Of a DNA stretch of 64,000 nucleotides, positions 35,425 to 44,113 are shown piece after piece. Position 1 is the first letter of the stretch. Every line of letters begins with the position of its first letter. Below the pieces are notes generated by a model that saw only the letters and a list, made by a program, of their open reading frames with translations, searched no databases and had not been told where the DNA came from. The stretch covers positions 2,046,001 through 2,110,000 of the forward strand of contig JAWKZW010000001.1 of the NCBI GenBank assembly GCA_041395725.1, written 5' to 3'. The translations under genes and the position numbers were made by a program. This DNA comes from Gammaproteobacteria bacterium. Its GTDB lineage: Bacteria > Pseudomonadota > Gammaproteobacteria > Pseudomonadales > Pseudohongiellaceae.

Positions 35425-35889
35425 ATGAATATTCTACGCAGCGATAGCGAAGCCAATATACACCAACTGTCAGCATCACTGATCGATGCCAGGAATCTGT
35501 ACGAAATGGTGGCCGAATTCCCCGAGCTTGAAACCGTTCGCGAGACCATAGACGACATCGTATCTGAAAGGTCCAGACACATTAAGGGTCTTAAACAGTG
35601 TCTCCTGGACATGGGACAGCTCCCTTCAGATGGAAACGATGATTCTGCCACTGCCCTGGGGTTCGGGGCCCGGCTGGAAACCGCGATTTCCGAAGATCCA
35701 TTGAAATCCACCGTGGCAAGATGTATTGCAACAGAAAATGGCTTACTTGAGCTGGCCAGAAACAGTCTTGAAGATCTTGATGAAACCGGTATTCGTGAGG
35801 AACTGAAAGATATCGAGAATCATGTAAAAAAAACCCTCGATAGGTTGAACAGGTTGGCGGAGAGAAATAGTGGGCAAGATACTGATTAG
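35425..35889 (+). CDS. Ferritin-like DUF2383 protein
   Basis: A 154-residue all-helical acidic protein. The two halves ('NIHQLSASLIDARNLYEMVA' and 'VARCIATENGLLELARNSLE') follow the four-helix-bundle pattern of DUF2383 proteins, with Glu/His residues in the core positions, although a complete di-iron site is not evident. AAGGGAGAATCGTT precedes the ATG. It lies 35 bases after the lipid-kinase gene. Members of this family occur repeatedly in stress islands with CsbD and BON proteins; activity is unknown. Confidence 0.65.
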   Translation: MNILRSDSEANIHQLSASLIDARNLYEMVAEFPELETVRETIDDIVSERSRHIKGLKQCLLDMGQLPSDGNDDSATALGFGARLETAISEDPLKSTVARCIATENGLLELARNSLEDLDETGIREELKDIENHVKKTLDRLNRLAERNSGQDTD

Positions 35890-36024
35890 ACCTGACTTTC
35901 ACGGGTAACATCACTTACCGGTTTCAGGTCGGACCTGAGACTAAAACAGCCTGACCCTGCCCTACAATAACGCAACCACAATAAGGCGGATACAACAGCT
36001 GGCTTGGTAAATCAAACCATACGG

Positions 36025-36555
36025 TTAACTCAAATTTTCGCCTTTGCCTATAACCGTTATATTGAACGCCAGCAAGCCGAATTCACCGTCCTGGTCCAAC
36101 AGCTGCAAGGTTACGTCAGCCTCCCCTTTGCTGAAACTGGCAGTAAATTCATAAGTGACCAGCATCGAGTCAGCAGACCACGCTTCGATGTCACGCTGAA
36201 TCGGCAACGTGTAAGACTCCAGCACGCCGAGATTGTGCTCAAGCGTTTCCACGACTTCCGTCAGCTCCTTGCCGGGCAGGCTGTTTTTGGTTGGTGTTGC
36301 CAGCAACGGACGAATCTGACCAGCATCCCAGCTCGAAATTTTAGGGAATGCTGATTGCACGTAGCTCAGTCGATCCACACCGGCAGGAATCTCGCTGGTC
36401 CTGACAGGCACCGTCTCAATGCCGTTTTCTGTCACTTCATCTGTTCCCGCTGACTCGGGGCGAATCACATGCAACATGACAATTCCAGCCAGCAGACCTG
36501 CCGCGATGGCCATATCGCGGCATAAACTGATTTTATTGGACTGTTTCTTCTTCAT
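36025..36555 (-). CDS. Membrane-anchored or exported protein of unknown function
   Basis: A 176-residue protein with a basic start (MKKKQSNK), one hydrophobic segment ('DMAIAAGLLAGIVMLHVI') and a periplasmic domain of about 135 residues with alternating strands in the C-terminal half ('SMLVTYEFTASFSKGEADVT', 'LLAFNITVIGKG'). No family is recognised. The start has GGAGGC six bases upstream. It is the only gene of the right half of the island on the minus strand and has its own sigma-54-like promoter. Confidence 0.65.
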   Translation of the reverse strand: MKKKQSNKISLCRDMAIAAGLLAGIVMLHVIRPESAGTDEVTENGIETVPVRTSEIPAGVDRLSYVQSAFPKISSWDAGQIRPLLATPTKNSLPGKELTEVVETLEHNLGVLESYTLPIQRDIEAWSADSMLVTYEFTASFSKGEADVTLQLLDQDGEFGLLAFNITVIGKGENLS

Positions 36556-36623
36556 CGTGCCTCCACAAATTTACCTGATTCCGAACTGCTACATGCAGAT
36601 AGAATGATCTGCCAATCAGTGGT

Positions 36624-36639
36624 TGCAATTACTGTGCCC
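36624..36639 (-). promoter_or_regulatory. Sigma-54 promoter for the gene at 36555
   Basis: On the minus strand GGGCAC-AGTAA-TTGCA differs from the consensus at the first base only and keeps GG and GC at the right spacing. Its -24 end is 84 bases from the start codon. Confidence 0.65.
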
Positions 36640-36858
36640 AGGGTAATCGCCCACGCTTAACGCCCATGGCTGCTACACAAGGAGAGCTCGACAAGCTTCG
36701 TGTGAGTCACCTTCCGGACAGTCAGCGGAAAAAACTACATGATGTGCTGGTAAGAATTTCAGTGTTGGACGTTATTTTAATCTGCAGAAGTGATTATCCC
36801 GCTATGACAATTGCGCATTCGCTCCATTTGGCGCGCCTTTGTAGCCGCCTTCCGTTTC

Positions 36859-36874
36859 TGGCACGAGGCTTGCT
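36859..36874 (+). promoter_or_regulatory. Sigma-54 promoter for the PA2779-PA2778-MscS unit
   Basis: TGGCAC-GAGGC-TTGCT is a perfect -24/-12 match, 83 bases before ATG 36942. The divergent spacer 36556-36941 holds this promoter and the opposing one; a frame that is open from 36666 runs across them and is not a gene. Confidence 0.85.
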
Positions 36875-36941
36875 CTCCCTACAGTCAGCATCTGGAGATT
36901 CGTTCTCGGAAGCCATTGGAATCTACTTCAGGAGTAACACT

Positions 36942-37334
36942 ATGTTTAACAACAATCTGCAAGGCGGCCTCAAAAAAATCGCGATGCTGCTGGCACTCAG
37001 TCTTTTCACTACCACTGTCTCCATGTCGGCCAGCGCTGACCTGGTATCTACGGAACAACTTTCCGCACAACAGGAAGTTGAGAAGGTACGCAATGAAGTG
37101 AAGAACTACATCGCGCGTGATGAAGTCCGGGAGAAGATGCTGGAACTGGGCGTGAGCCATGCCGACGTCGATCAGCGAATCGATAATCTTACGGACCAGG
37201 AAGTCATGGAATTGTATGAGGGAATGGATTCAATGCCAGCAGGCGAAGGAGTTTTAGGTGTGGTTATCAGCCTGCTGGTAATCTTCATTCTGCTGGACGT
37301 CGCCGGCGTGACGGATATTTTTCCGGCTGTATAA
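36942..37334 (+). CDS. PA2779-family protein
   Basis: A 130-residue protein with a signal peptide ('IAMLLALSLFTTTVSMSASA'), a charged helical domain ('EVEKVRNEVKNYIARDEVRE', 'LGVSHADVDQRIDNLTDQEV') and a C-terminal membrane helix ('GVVISLLVIFILLDVAGVTD'). This is the PA2779 family, which occurs next to PA2778-type peptidases. ATG 36942 with CAGGAGTAACACT upstream is chosen over the longer open frame, which crosses the promoter. Function is unknown; it is probably an inner-membrane partner of the following peptidase. Confidence 0.85.
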   Translation: MFNNNLQGGLKKIAMLLALSLFTTTVSMSASADLVSTEQLSAQQEVEKVRNEVKNYIARDEVREKMLELGVSHADVDQRIDNLTDQEVMELYEGMDSMPAGEGVLGVVISLLVIFILLDVAGVTDIFPAV

Positions 37335-38290
37335 TGAGCCAATCCGCCATCAGATTTTCCCTGCTGCTCACTCTCTGGCTGAGTCTGGCTGCCTGCCGGT
37401 CAGCCCCTCAGTCAGAGGCGCTGCTTTCTGAGAACCCGCGTTCAATACCCGTGAGCGCGATGATCAGCGATCTTCCCTTTTTCCCCCAGGAGCGTTATCA
37501 GTGCGGCCCGGCCGCATTGGCAACCGTGCTAAGCCACAACGACAGGCTCACGACGCCGGCGGAACTGGAAAGATTCATGTATCTACCCGAAAGGCAAGGT
37601 ACCTTTCAGCTTGAAGTTGTTGCCGCTGCGCGCTCTACAGGTCGTGTTACCTATGCGCTCGAACCTTTACTGAAAGACATCCTAATCGAGATAGACGCGG
37701 GCAATCCTGTTATCGTGTTCCAGAATCTTGGCCTGCGGCGCTGGCCAGTCTGGCACTTTGCAGTGGTCAAAGGATACGACCTGGAAGCGGGCACACTGAT
37801 TCTCAACTCGGGTACGATTGAGGATCATGAGATGAAAATCAAAACCTTTGAAAGAACCTGGGGCCGTGCGGATCACTGGGCAATCGTCGCCCTCAATCCC
37901 GGGGAATTGCCAGAGACAGCGAATCCGGATGCTTACTTTGCCAGCCTGGTTGACTTTGAACATAGTTTTAACGGCGAAGATAGCGTAGTAGAGGCGTTCA
38001 AAACGGCGTTACGCCGCTGGCCCGGTCATCAGCTACTCGGAATGGGCCTGGCCAATCTCTACATTGAACGGCAGGAATATGCTGATGCCAGATTACAGCT
38101 GGTTCAGCTGTTACAACAGCGCCCGACTTTGGCCCCCGCCCATAATAACCTGGCCCATGTTTATCTGCAGCTCGGCGAATACGCCAGAGCCAGAGTACAC
38201 GCAGAAGCTGCGATCATTCATGGCTCAACATTTATTACCAGCTATCAGGATACCTTACAGCAAATAAATCAGTATGCGATTGATCAATAG
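37334..38290 (+). CDS. PA2778-family C39-like cysteine peptidase lipoprotein with TPRs
   Basis: A 318-residue lipoprotein: signal with lipobox 'LSLAACRS', then a C39-type papain-like domain with catalytic Cys in 'PQERYQCGPAALATVL' and His in 'WPVWHFAVVKGYD'. Two to three TPR-like repeats follow ('HQLLGMGLANLYIERQEYAD', 'APAHNNLAHVYLQLGEYARA'). The substrate is unknown. Its ATG overlaps the TAA of the PA2779 gene by one base, and the MscS gene begins 17 bases before its stop, so the three genes form one translationally coupled unit. Confidence 0.88.
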   Translation: MSQSAIRFSLLLTLWLSLAACRSAPQSEALLSENPRSIPVSAMISDLPFFPQERYQCGPAALATVLSHNDRLTTPAELERFMYLPERQGTFQLEVVAAARSTGRVTYALEPLLKDILIEIDAGNPVIVFQNLGLRRWPVWHFAVVKGYDLEAGTLILNSGTIEDHEMKIKTFERTWGRADHWAIVALNPGELPETANPDAYFASLVDFEHSFNGEDSVVEAFKTALRRWPGHQLLGMGLANLYIERQEYADARLQLVQLLQQRPTLAPAHNNLAHVYLQLGEYARARVHAEAAIIHGSTFITSYQDTLQQINQYAIDQ

Positions 38291-39785
38291 GTTAAAGCCG
38301 GCAACATTGTGGTTAACACTACTGCTGATGCTGCCGGCTGCACATGTGGCCCTCGGCGCCGAACAGGCAACCCGGAGTTCGAATGGTACCACGGAGCAGG
38401 GTAGCGAAACCCGTGAAAGTGAATCAGGTAGAGAAACCAACGAAGATGCAGCAAGCAGCGAACGTATCGAGAGCATAGCAGTCCATCGGATCAGGCAGCT
38501 GATAGTCACTTTGGAAAGTCCGACCGCCAGGCAGCAGTTTGTCGAAAACCTGCGCACACTGATCGAAGTGGAAGACGATGAAAACTTCACGTTTTCGTTG
38601 AGTGAGACCCTCGATATTTCCGATACAAGCAGCAGCCTGCTGGGATCATACATCCGCCTGATAAACAGATTGGGGCTCGATGGAAATCTGGTCGGCAAGG
38701 GTATATTGATTACAGCAGTAACACTATCCTGCCTGATTTTCGTACTGCTGAACAACTGGATCTCTCGAGCACTGGAAAAGCCCCTGGCAGGGGTCAGAGA
38801 GCGCTACGGACTCAGCCGCAACAGGCTGGGACTGCTCTTCACAGGTCAGCGCCTGGCAGGCTATCTGGCAGCTCTGGTAGTTTTCACCTATACGGTCTAT
38901 TCGATCATCACCTCTTCAGACGGACAAGTGGTTTTTCCCAGTTGGGGCACGAACGTGGCCGAATCAATTGCGGTGTTCCTGCTACTGCTGTTGATCGTTA
39001 TAGGAAGCTGGGAGCTCATAAACGCCGGCCTGGAATATGGCATGAAGACGGTCTCCAGCGTCGACAAATCCAGGGTCGATACGCTGTTGCCAGTAGCCAG
39101 GAATTTCCTGTTCTTCATTGTCTCAATTCTTTTTGTCATGGTGCTGCTTGCGGAGCTGGGACTGGACATATGGCCGATACTGGCAGGCGCAGGCGTTTTG
39201 GGCATAGCCGTAGGATTCGGTGCTCAGACATTGGTAAAAGACTTTCTGATCGGCTTTACGATTGTATTGGAAGATCTGATTCAGGTGGGTGACGTCGCAC
39301 GCCTGGCAGATAAAGTTGGGCTGGTGGAAAAAATCACGCTACGCAAAATACAGCTGCGCGGTCTGGACGGTACGGTTTATACCGTGCCTCATAGCGATAT
39401 TTCGGTAGTGGAGAACCTGACCAAGGAATACAGCTATTACCTGATGGATATCGGTGTTGGCTATAGCGAAAACACCGACAAGGTCATTGAGTGTCTTAAA
39501 TCGGTAGACGATGACATTCAGAATAACGACAAGCTGAAAGACAAGATTCTTGAACCGCTGGAAATACTGGGCGTAGATAAACTTGACGATAGCGCCGTTG
39601 TCATCAGAGCCAGGATCAAGACTCAGCCACACGATAAATGGCTGGTCGGCAGGGAGTATAACAAACGGATCAAGCAAGCGTTTGACGACAGCAATATTGA
39701 GATACCGTTTCCGCATCGCACACTCTACTTCGCGAATACCCTGCATTCCGAAAGCGACGCTGTAAATCCTGCGCGGGATTCTTGA
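38274..39785 (+). CDS. MscS-family mechanosensitive channel with exported N-terminal region
   Basis: A 503-residue channel protein. A signal-like helix ('LWLTLLLMLPAAHVALGA') and an acidic, Ser/Glu-rich periplasmic segment precede four membrane helices. The pore helix region is 'LAGAGVLGIAVGFGAQTLVKD' with the Gly/Ala packing of MscS TM3, followed by the beta domain ('EDLIQVGDVARLADKVGLVE', 'DGTVYTVPHSDISVVENLT') and the cytoplasmic alpha/beta domain. It releases solutes on hypo-osmotic shock. The start overlaps the peptidase gene, placing the channel under the sigma-54 promoter at 36859. Confidence 0.88.
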   Translation: MRLINRLKPATLWLTLLLMLPAAHVALGAEQATRSSNGTTEQGSETRESESGRETNEDAASSERIESIAVHRIRQLIVTLESPTARQQFVENLRTLIEVEDDENFTFSLSETLDISDTSSSLLGSYIRLINRLGLDGNLVGKGILITAVTLSCLIFVLLNNWISRALEKPLAGVRERYGLSRNRLGLLFTGQRLAGYLAALVVFTYTVYSIITSSDGQVVFPSWGTNVAESIAVFLLLLLIVIGSWELINAGLEYGMKTVSSVDKSRVDTLLPVARNFLFFIVSILFVMVLLAELGLDIWPILAGAGVLGIAVGFGAQTLVKDFLIGFTIVLEDLIQVGDVARLADKVGLVEKITLRKIQLRGLDGTVYTVPHSDISVVENLTKEYSYYLMDIGVGYSENTDKVIECLKSVDDDIQNNDKLKDKILEPLEILGVDKLDDSAVVIRARIKTQPHDKWLVGREYNKRIKQAFDDSNIEIPFPHRTLYFANTLHSESDAVNPARDS

Positions 39786-39902
39786 AAATATTGCAGGCCC
39801 TTCTGTAAATATTTCCTCGCCCAACCCAATAACAACCCTCTGATTAACCGCACCAGCAACTAACTCAATGAAAAATGGTTATTTTTAAAGTTTTCACTAT
39901 CC

Positions 39903-39918
39903 TGGCACGGTTCTCGCA
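39903..39918 (+). promoter_or_regulatory. Sigma-54 promoter for the DUF1328 gene
   Basis: TGGCAC-GGTTC-TCGCA matches the -24/-12 consensus with one mismatch, and is 83 bases before ATG 39986, the same distance as at 36859. Confidence 0.78.
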
Positions 39919-39985
39919 ACAACTATAGTGAAAGTTGTGAAAGTTAAACTTACTACCAAAGGGATTATTGTCCCAGGAGGAAATA

Positions 39986-40159
39986 ATGTTAGGTTGGGTA
40001 CTTACTTTTTTTATCTTTGCGATTATTGCGGGCGTGCTGGGTTTTAGCGGAATCGCAGGAGCCTCTGCCGGAATAGCTCAGTTGTTGTTTATGATTTTCA
40101 TCGTGCTGTTGCTGATTTCTCTCATCGCCAGAGCTATACGAGGCCGCCCGCCCGTATAA
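39986..40159 (+). CDS. DUF1328 (UPF0391) small membrane protein
   Basis: A 57-residue protein made of two membrane helices ('LGWVLTFFIFAIIAGVLGF' and 'LLFMIFIVLLLISLIARAI') linked by 'SGIAGASAGIAQ', the complete DUF1328 pattern. A strong AGGAGGAAATA ribosome-binding site decides ATG 39986 over the six-codon-longer frame. Members (YtjA in E. coli) are induced by stress; activity is unknown. The small lipoprotein gene follows 55 bases on. Confidence 0.9.
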   Translation: MLGWVLTFFIFAIIAGVLGFSGIAGASAGIAQLLFMIFIVLLLISLIARAIRGRPPV

Positions 40160-40214
40160 CCGATCTGAGTCAGCAGCGAATATTTGATTTTGTTACAAAC
40201 GTTAGGAGATAGAA

Positions 40215-40433
40215 ATGATACTTAGAATTTTAATGACACTGACAATCCCTGTTGCCCTGATCGCTTGCGAGGAAGAAGGTCCCGCGGAACGGTTTGGTGA
40301 ACAGATCGATGAGGCTGCTTATCAGGTAGAAGATTCTGCCCGTGACGCCGCGGACCGTGTAAGTGATGCCGCCAACGATGCGGGCAATGCTATTGAAGAT
40401 GCGTGTGAGGACGTTACGAACAGAAACTGCTAG
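40215..40433 (+). CDS. Small acidic lipoprotein with LEA/entericidin-like repeats
   Basis: A 72-residue protein with a lipobox ('VALIACEEE') giving a mature acidic peptide. It is built of Ala/Asp-rich helical heptads ('EAAYQVEDSARDAADRVSDA', 'ANDAGNAIEDACEDV') and ends in Cys. This resembles the small YtxH/entericidin-like lipoproteins found in stress islands. TTAGGAGATAGAA precedes the ATG. It is probably in the DUF1328 transcript, and a terminator follows its stop. Confidence 0.75.
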   Translation: MILRILMTLTIPVALIACEEEGPAERFGEQIDEAAYQVEDSARDAADRVSDAANDAGNAIEDACEDVTNRNC

Positions 40434-40465
40434 ATATTGATCGTGACATTGACCTTAGACTTCAG

Positions 40466-40489
40466 GGGCGCATCCAGCGCCCTTTTTTT
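40466..40489 (+). terminator. Rho-independent terminator ending the stress island
   Basis: Stem GGGCGC/GCGCCC with loop ATCCA and a run of seven T. It is 33 bases after the lipoprotein stop. Confidence 0.9.
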
Positions 40490-40566
40490 ATCCGGTTTAT
40501 TTCTATCCTGCTGATTATTATTCGGATGAATAACAGTCGCGGTTCTTTTCACTTCTGTTATTTTAC

Positions 40567-40590
40567 CTTCACTTCACTTCACTTCACTTC
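40567..40590. repeat. Short CTTCA tandem repeat
   Basis: About 4.8 copies of the pentamer CTTCA in non-coding sequence between the terminator and the FGE-like pseudogene. It is a slippage-prone microsatellite with no coding meaning seen. Confidence 0.7.
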
Positions 40591-40630
40591 TTAATTTCTC
40601 TTCCCGACCTTTATCTTCTCAGTCCTGCGG

Positions 40631-41405
40631 TTATTTTTGCAGCACGAGCCTGCAACCCAGGCTGTAGTACGAGACGCCAGCGTCAAACAAAGTGCGCGCA
40701 GTTGACCTTAAGTCTACAGCATCGCTTCCCCATGAACCGCCTCTGGTAACTCGTCTACTGCAGTTTCCAGTAACCCAGGCGGAGCCATCTGCTGGAGCTC
40801 CGGCATAGGAGTCGTTTTAACAATCTGCGGTCCATTCCCGCATATTGTCGTGCATATCGTAAAGGCCGAAAGAATTTGCATCAAAGCTTCTAACAGGAGA
40901 GGTGGTTCGAAACTGATCATCGCATGCAGTTGAGCAATCTGCCCGCCCATCGACATACAGATCACCCCAGCTGTACTCGGAGACCGTATCAGACCTTGTC
41001 GCATACTCCCATTCGGCTTCAGGGAGTAGGCGGAACTCAAGTTCAGACAGACTGTTAAGTCAGGGAATAAACACACGCTCTATCTCAGCGTAGCTGATGT
41101 TTATTACAGGTTTACGGCCGCGCCTCCACCCTTCATCGTCAGGTAGTCTGTTGCGACCTCCCGACTGCACAAAGATATCCCATTGAGAAAAAGTCACTTC
41201 ATACTTCGAAATAGTGAGGCGAGCCATGTCGACCCGGTGTACTGGCTGTTCGATAGGCAAACCACTGGAACTTCCCATGTTGAACGACCTCGGTTTCAAT
41301 TCAACCATATCTGCCTTGAACTGTTGCACAATAAACAAGTAGTTCTTAACTTCTGCCAGATCCTGGCCGGCAACAACATTGGAAGGGCCTTCATTGAAGT
41401 TTGCG
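40631..41405 (-). pseudogene. Formylglycine-generating-enzyme-like (SUMF1) protein, decayed
   Basis: Pieces of an FGE-sulfatase-modifying-factor domain are readable on the minus strand in more than one frame. They begin with 'MVELKPRSFNMGSSSG' and 'RLTISKYEVTFSQWDIFV', then a second-frame 'WTADC' followed by a TAA stop, and 'GAPADGSAWVTGNCSRRVTR' plus 'GGSWGSDAVDLRSTAR' to the natural end at TAA 40631. At least one frameshift and one nonsense codon are present, and the 5' end abuts an IS91-like remnant. Intact relatives are C-type-lectin-fold proteins found in exported or regulatory contexts. Confidence 0.72.
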
Positions 41406-41424
41406 ACTAGGTTGGGTCTGAATA

Positions 41425-41990
41425 ACGATAGAGCCAGTCAGCGGGTGGCCCGTTTCCTGGAGCGGCGCGGCATCTTGGAGCGGAACGAAGATAATAACTA
41501 CCTGACCCCGGACGGAGTGGAGGTAGATCCCCTGCAGGACATTTACAGCCACTCGGTCGCCTACCGGATCGCAGTAGGCCCGCAGATGGGCCGTAAGGTG
41601 TTCTGCCTAGACCATTCCACCGCAACCGGAAGAATCCCCGGGTAATGCCAGGGTGGCGATTCTCAATGGCTTCAGCCTGCACGCCGGCATTGCAGCTAAA
41701 GCGCGTCAACACAAATAAAGTGGAGAGGCTGTGCCGCAACAGTGCCAGGCCCGCCATTTCGGAACAGCTCCTGTCACTTACTCCCAGTGGCAAAGTGCGC
41801 TACGAATTAAATACACCGTTTCGCAACGGCACCACCCATGTGATCTTCGGGCCCCTGGACTTTCCGGCAAGACTGGCTGCGCTGGTACCCAAGCCCAGGG
41901 TGAACCTGAACCGGTTTCAAGAGGTGTTCGCTCCTATCAGCAAGCACCGGGCAGCCATTACGCCGTCTGGAAGAGGCAAGGGGAGTAAGA
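41425..41990 (+). pseudogene. IS91-family (Y2) transposase, C-terminal remnant
   Basis: The plus strand encodes fragments of the C-terminal part of an IS91/IS801-like transposase in shifting frames: 'RVARFLERRGILERNEDNNY', 'HSVAYRIAVGPQMGRKVF', 'NGFSLHAGIAAKA', 'SARPAISEQLLSLTPSGKVR', 'GTTHVIFGPLDFPARLAALV' and 'PKPRVNLNRFQEVFAPISKH'. The catalytic tyrosines lie in a part that is not present. At least two frameshifts and one stop show that it is dead. It lies between two gene fragments on the other strand and probably caused that disruption. Confidence 0.75.
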
Positions 41991-42009
41991 ATAAGCAGGC
42001 CGTAGTCCG

Positions 42010-42280
42010 GGGTTGGTACATTATCTAAATCATTTACCGTACCGAGAATAAAATGGTCAAAAAGTGAATCTACATAAGTGGCTGACGCCCGAGTCCAATC
42101 AGTGAAATCCACCGGACTCGCCGTGCCCAACGAACCGGTACAAGCACTAGTAATGGTACTGCAGACAGTGGCAACTTGATTCCACGAATATCCAATGGTT
42201 TCCGTAATCTGACGCCATTCCTTATCACCAACGATTACGCTTGCTTGTGGGGCTGCGGTAAAGCGTGAAGTATCTTTAAT
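42010..42280 (-). pseudogene. Fragment of an exported protein gene
   Basis: The minus strand is open from next to the tRNA gene to the IS91 remnant and gives 'ASVIVGDKEWRQITETIGYS', 'WNQVATVC' and 'VDFTDWTRASATYVDSLFDH'. This resembles a repeat found in exported proteins of marine gammaproteobacteria (WxQxxxxxxxSW...WTWAS style). No start codon or signal sequence is present and both ends are cut. Family assignment is tentative. Confidence 0.4.
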
Positions 42281-42293
42281 ACATTGATTTTAT

Positions 42294-42370
<77 letters not shown>

Positions 42371-42877
42371 CTCGATGCTGCGGGTGGTGGCGATGCTGTC
42401 AGCCATACTATTGGCAACAGTGTCAGCGCATTCGTTAATACGTATTCGCAAGACTCACCAAAGGTATTCTCGCTGTTGCACGACTTCCTTATTCTCAGAG
42501 GCGGGCTGATGACTGCGCCGTTGTCTGTAACCAGGAAAGCTCGATCGACTCACCATGCCAGGCTGAGGGAAAAGCCTGGTCATGGCAGACCATGATTCTT
42601 CATGGCTTGAGAATGAGTCAGTCGGGTAACATCGGAAAAACCAAGACGCGCATTATATGCGCCACCCGGGGTCTTGCCAACATGCCTGACGTGATGATGG
42701 CAGCATCCACGAGCAGGGGCCGGCAGCTGGTTTCGTGCCCGTGATGCGCTGTTCTGCCTGATGTTCAAGTGCGGGCCACCCTGAATCAGGTTAAGATACG
42801 GGCTAGGACGCCCAATTCAGTTCATTGAGCCTGCCCCCATTTCATCCACCTGCGGCGTCCAATAGAGGAGATAAACG
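42371..42877. other. Spacer with two short hairpins
   Basis: No gene is seen. Two inverted repeats occur close together: CCATG-C-CAGGCT with AGCCTG-GT-CATGG (42559-42591 region) and CCATGA-TTCT-TCATGG directly after it. They lie upstream of the redox gene and upstream of the tRNA on the other strand. There are no U-runs, so they are not obvious terminators. Confidence 0.4.
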
Positions 42878-44014
42878 TTGACTTTAATCCACAGAATAGC
42901 GGCGCTGCTGGTGCTGTCGCTGTGCAGCTCGCTGGCGAGTGCACAGGCGGTGACAGTGCTGTATGGCGATCGTATCGTCGAGCTGCAGGAAACGCTGCCC
43001 GATGCCACGGATCTTTGGGTGAAACCGGCAGATCTGACGCGTATCAATGATTTCGAATTGAAGCCGGAGGGAGCCTGCTTCGAAGCAATCTGTATTCCCG
43101 TGCTGCAGGATCGCGACAGCGAGATGTTCATCACCCGTCAGGGTCAGGGCTGGTTCAACGTGACTGAGCTGGCGGACAAGGTACGGCAGTCTTACGTGGC
43201 GGACTATGACGATGCCATCTGGAGTTTTGGTGAAATGCCGGTCAAGCGACAGAGCTTTCTGCGCGGTGGTAAGGCGCCGGATTTTGAATTGCCTGACCGC
43301 GATGGAAATCCGGTTCGCCTTTCCGATTTTCGAGGGAAAAAGGTCCTGCTGCTGACCTGGGCCTCGTGGTGAGGATGTCGACTTGACGTGCCCGTGTGGC
43401 AGGTGATTTACGACGAACTCAAAGATCAGAATTTCGAAATTATTTCAGTAGCCCAGGATTCCGGTGGCGAAGCAGCCGCTGGTCCGATTTATGACGATGG
43501 CAAGGTAACGTACACGGCCATTATCGATGTAAACCATTACATCAGTGCGCTGTACAACCTGGTGAATGTCCCGTCAGGCGTGTGGATCGACGAGGAGGGC
43601 AATATTGTCCGCATTAACGAGGGTACTTACGCCAAGGAGCATGCTGGCGGCGCTTTTGGAACCAATGATTACGTGCCTTTAGTGCGCGACTGGGTTGCCA
43701 GGGGAGCCGACAGTGAGTATGTCTGGGACCGCACCCGGGTGCGGGAGAACATCGTACAGCGTACTCCTGACGCGGAGCGTGCCCAGCCGGCCTTTCTTCT
43801 GGGAACCCATTACTTTACCAACGGTAATGATCAGAAGGCGGAGCAGTACTGGACCATGGCCCAGGAACTGGACCCCACCAGCTGGAACTATCTGCGCCAG
43901 GATCTGCAGTACGAGGACGGCGGATCGGCAGGACCCGAATGGCGGGCCCGGCGCGACCGGATTGAAAGTGCCGGAGGTACTTACTACAAACCGCTGGACA
44001 TCGAGCCGAACTGA
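42878..44014 (+). CDS. ResA/TlpA-like redox selenoprotein (UGA = selenocysteine)
   Basis: Bases 42878-44014 form one frame of 379 codons with a single internal TGA at 43370-43372 (codon 165). TTG 42878 follows GAGGAG and begins a signal peptide ('AALLVLSLCSSLASAQA'). A ~120-residue N-terminal part precedes the thioredoxin fold: 'GGKAPDFELPDRDGNPVRLS' and 'DFRGKKVLLLTWASW-U-GCR'. The UGA takes the place of the active-site residue next to Gly-Cys, giving the WAxxUGC motif I recall for ResA-like seleno/cysteine redox proteins. The frame then continues without a break ('LDVPVWQVIYDEL', 'VPSGVWIDEEGNIVRINEG') to TGA 44012-44014. A bSECIS-like hairpin follows the UGA. It probably reduces thiols or peroxides in the periplasm. 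selABCD are not in the window. Confidence 0.85.
43386..43404 (+). promoter_or_regulatory. bSECIS-like hairpin downstream of UGA
   Basis: ACGUGCC-CGUGU-GGCAGGU folds into a stem of four closed pairs (UGCC/GGCA), a G-G mismatch and two more pairs. The apical loop is CGUGU with G at its second position (43394), 22 bases from the UGA. Spacing, loop size and loop G fit the published bacterial SECIS rules (conserved G early in a short apical loop, 16-37 bases downstream). Confidence 0.65.
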
Positions 44015-44035
44015 GCGATCGGTTGGCTAGTAACG

Positions 44036-44066
44036 AAAAAGGGGCGCTCGATGCGCCCCTTTTTTT
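44036..44066. terminator. Bidirectional rho-independent terminator
   Basis: A-run, stem GGGGCGC/GCGCCCC with loop TCGAT, then seven T. It serves both the selenoprotein gene and the convergent rpoD gene. Confidence 0.93.
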
Positions 44067-44113
44067 GTGCTTTTAATCCGTGCCTGCTGTTCCTGCTGGC
44101 ACTGGAGACGGCG

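Noticed and set aside
36666..36941. N-terminal extension of the PA2779-family protein
   Set aside because: It crosses two sigma-54 promoter matches, and the family start with its signal peptide and ribosome-binding site lies at 36942.
40567..40590. CRISPR-like repeats
   Set aside because: The five-base units are directly adjacent without spacers, so this is a microsatellite.
42580..42768. 62-residue minus-strand frame near the tRNA
   Set aside because: No ribosome-binding site or recognisable features, and it overlaps hairpin-forming spacer sequence.
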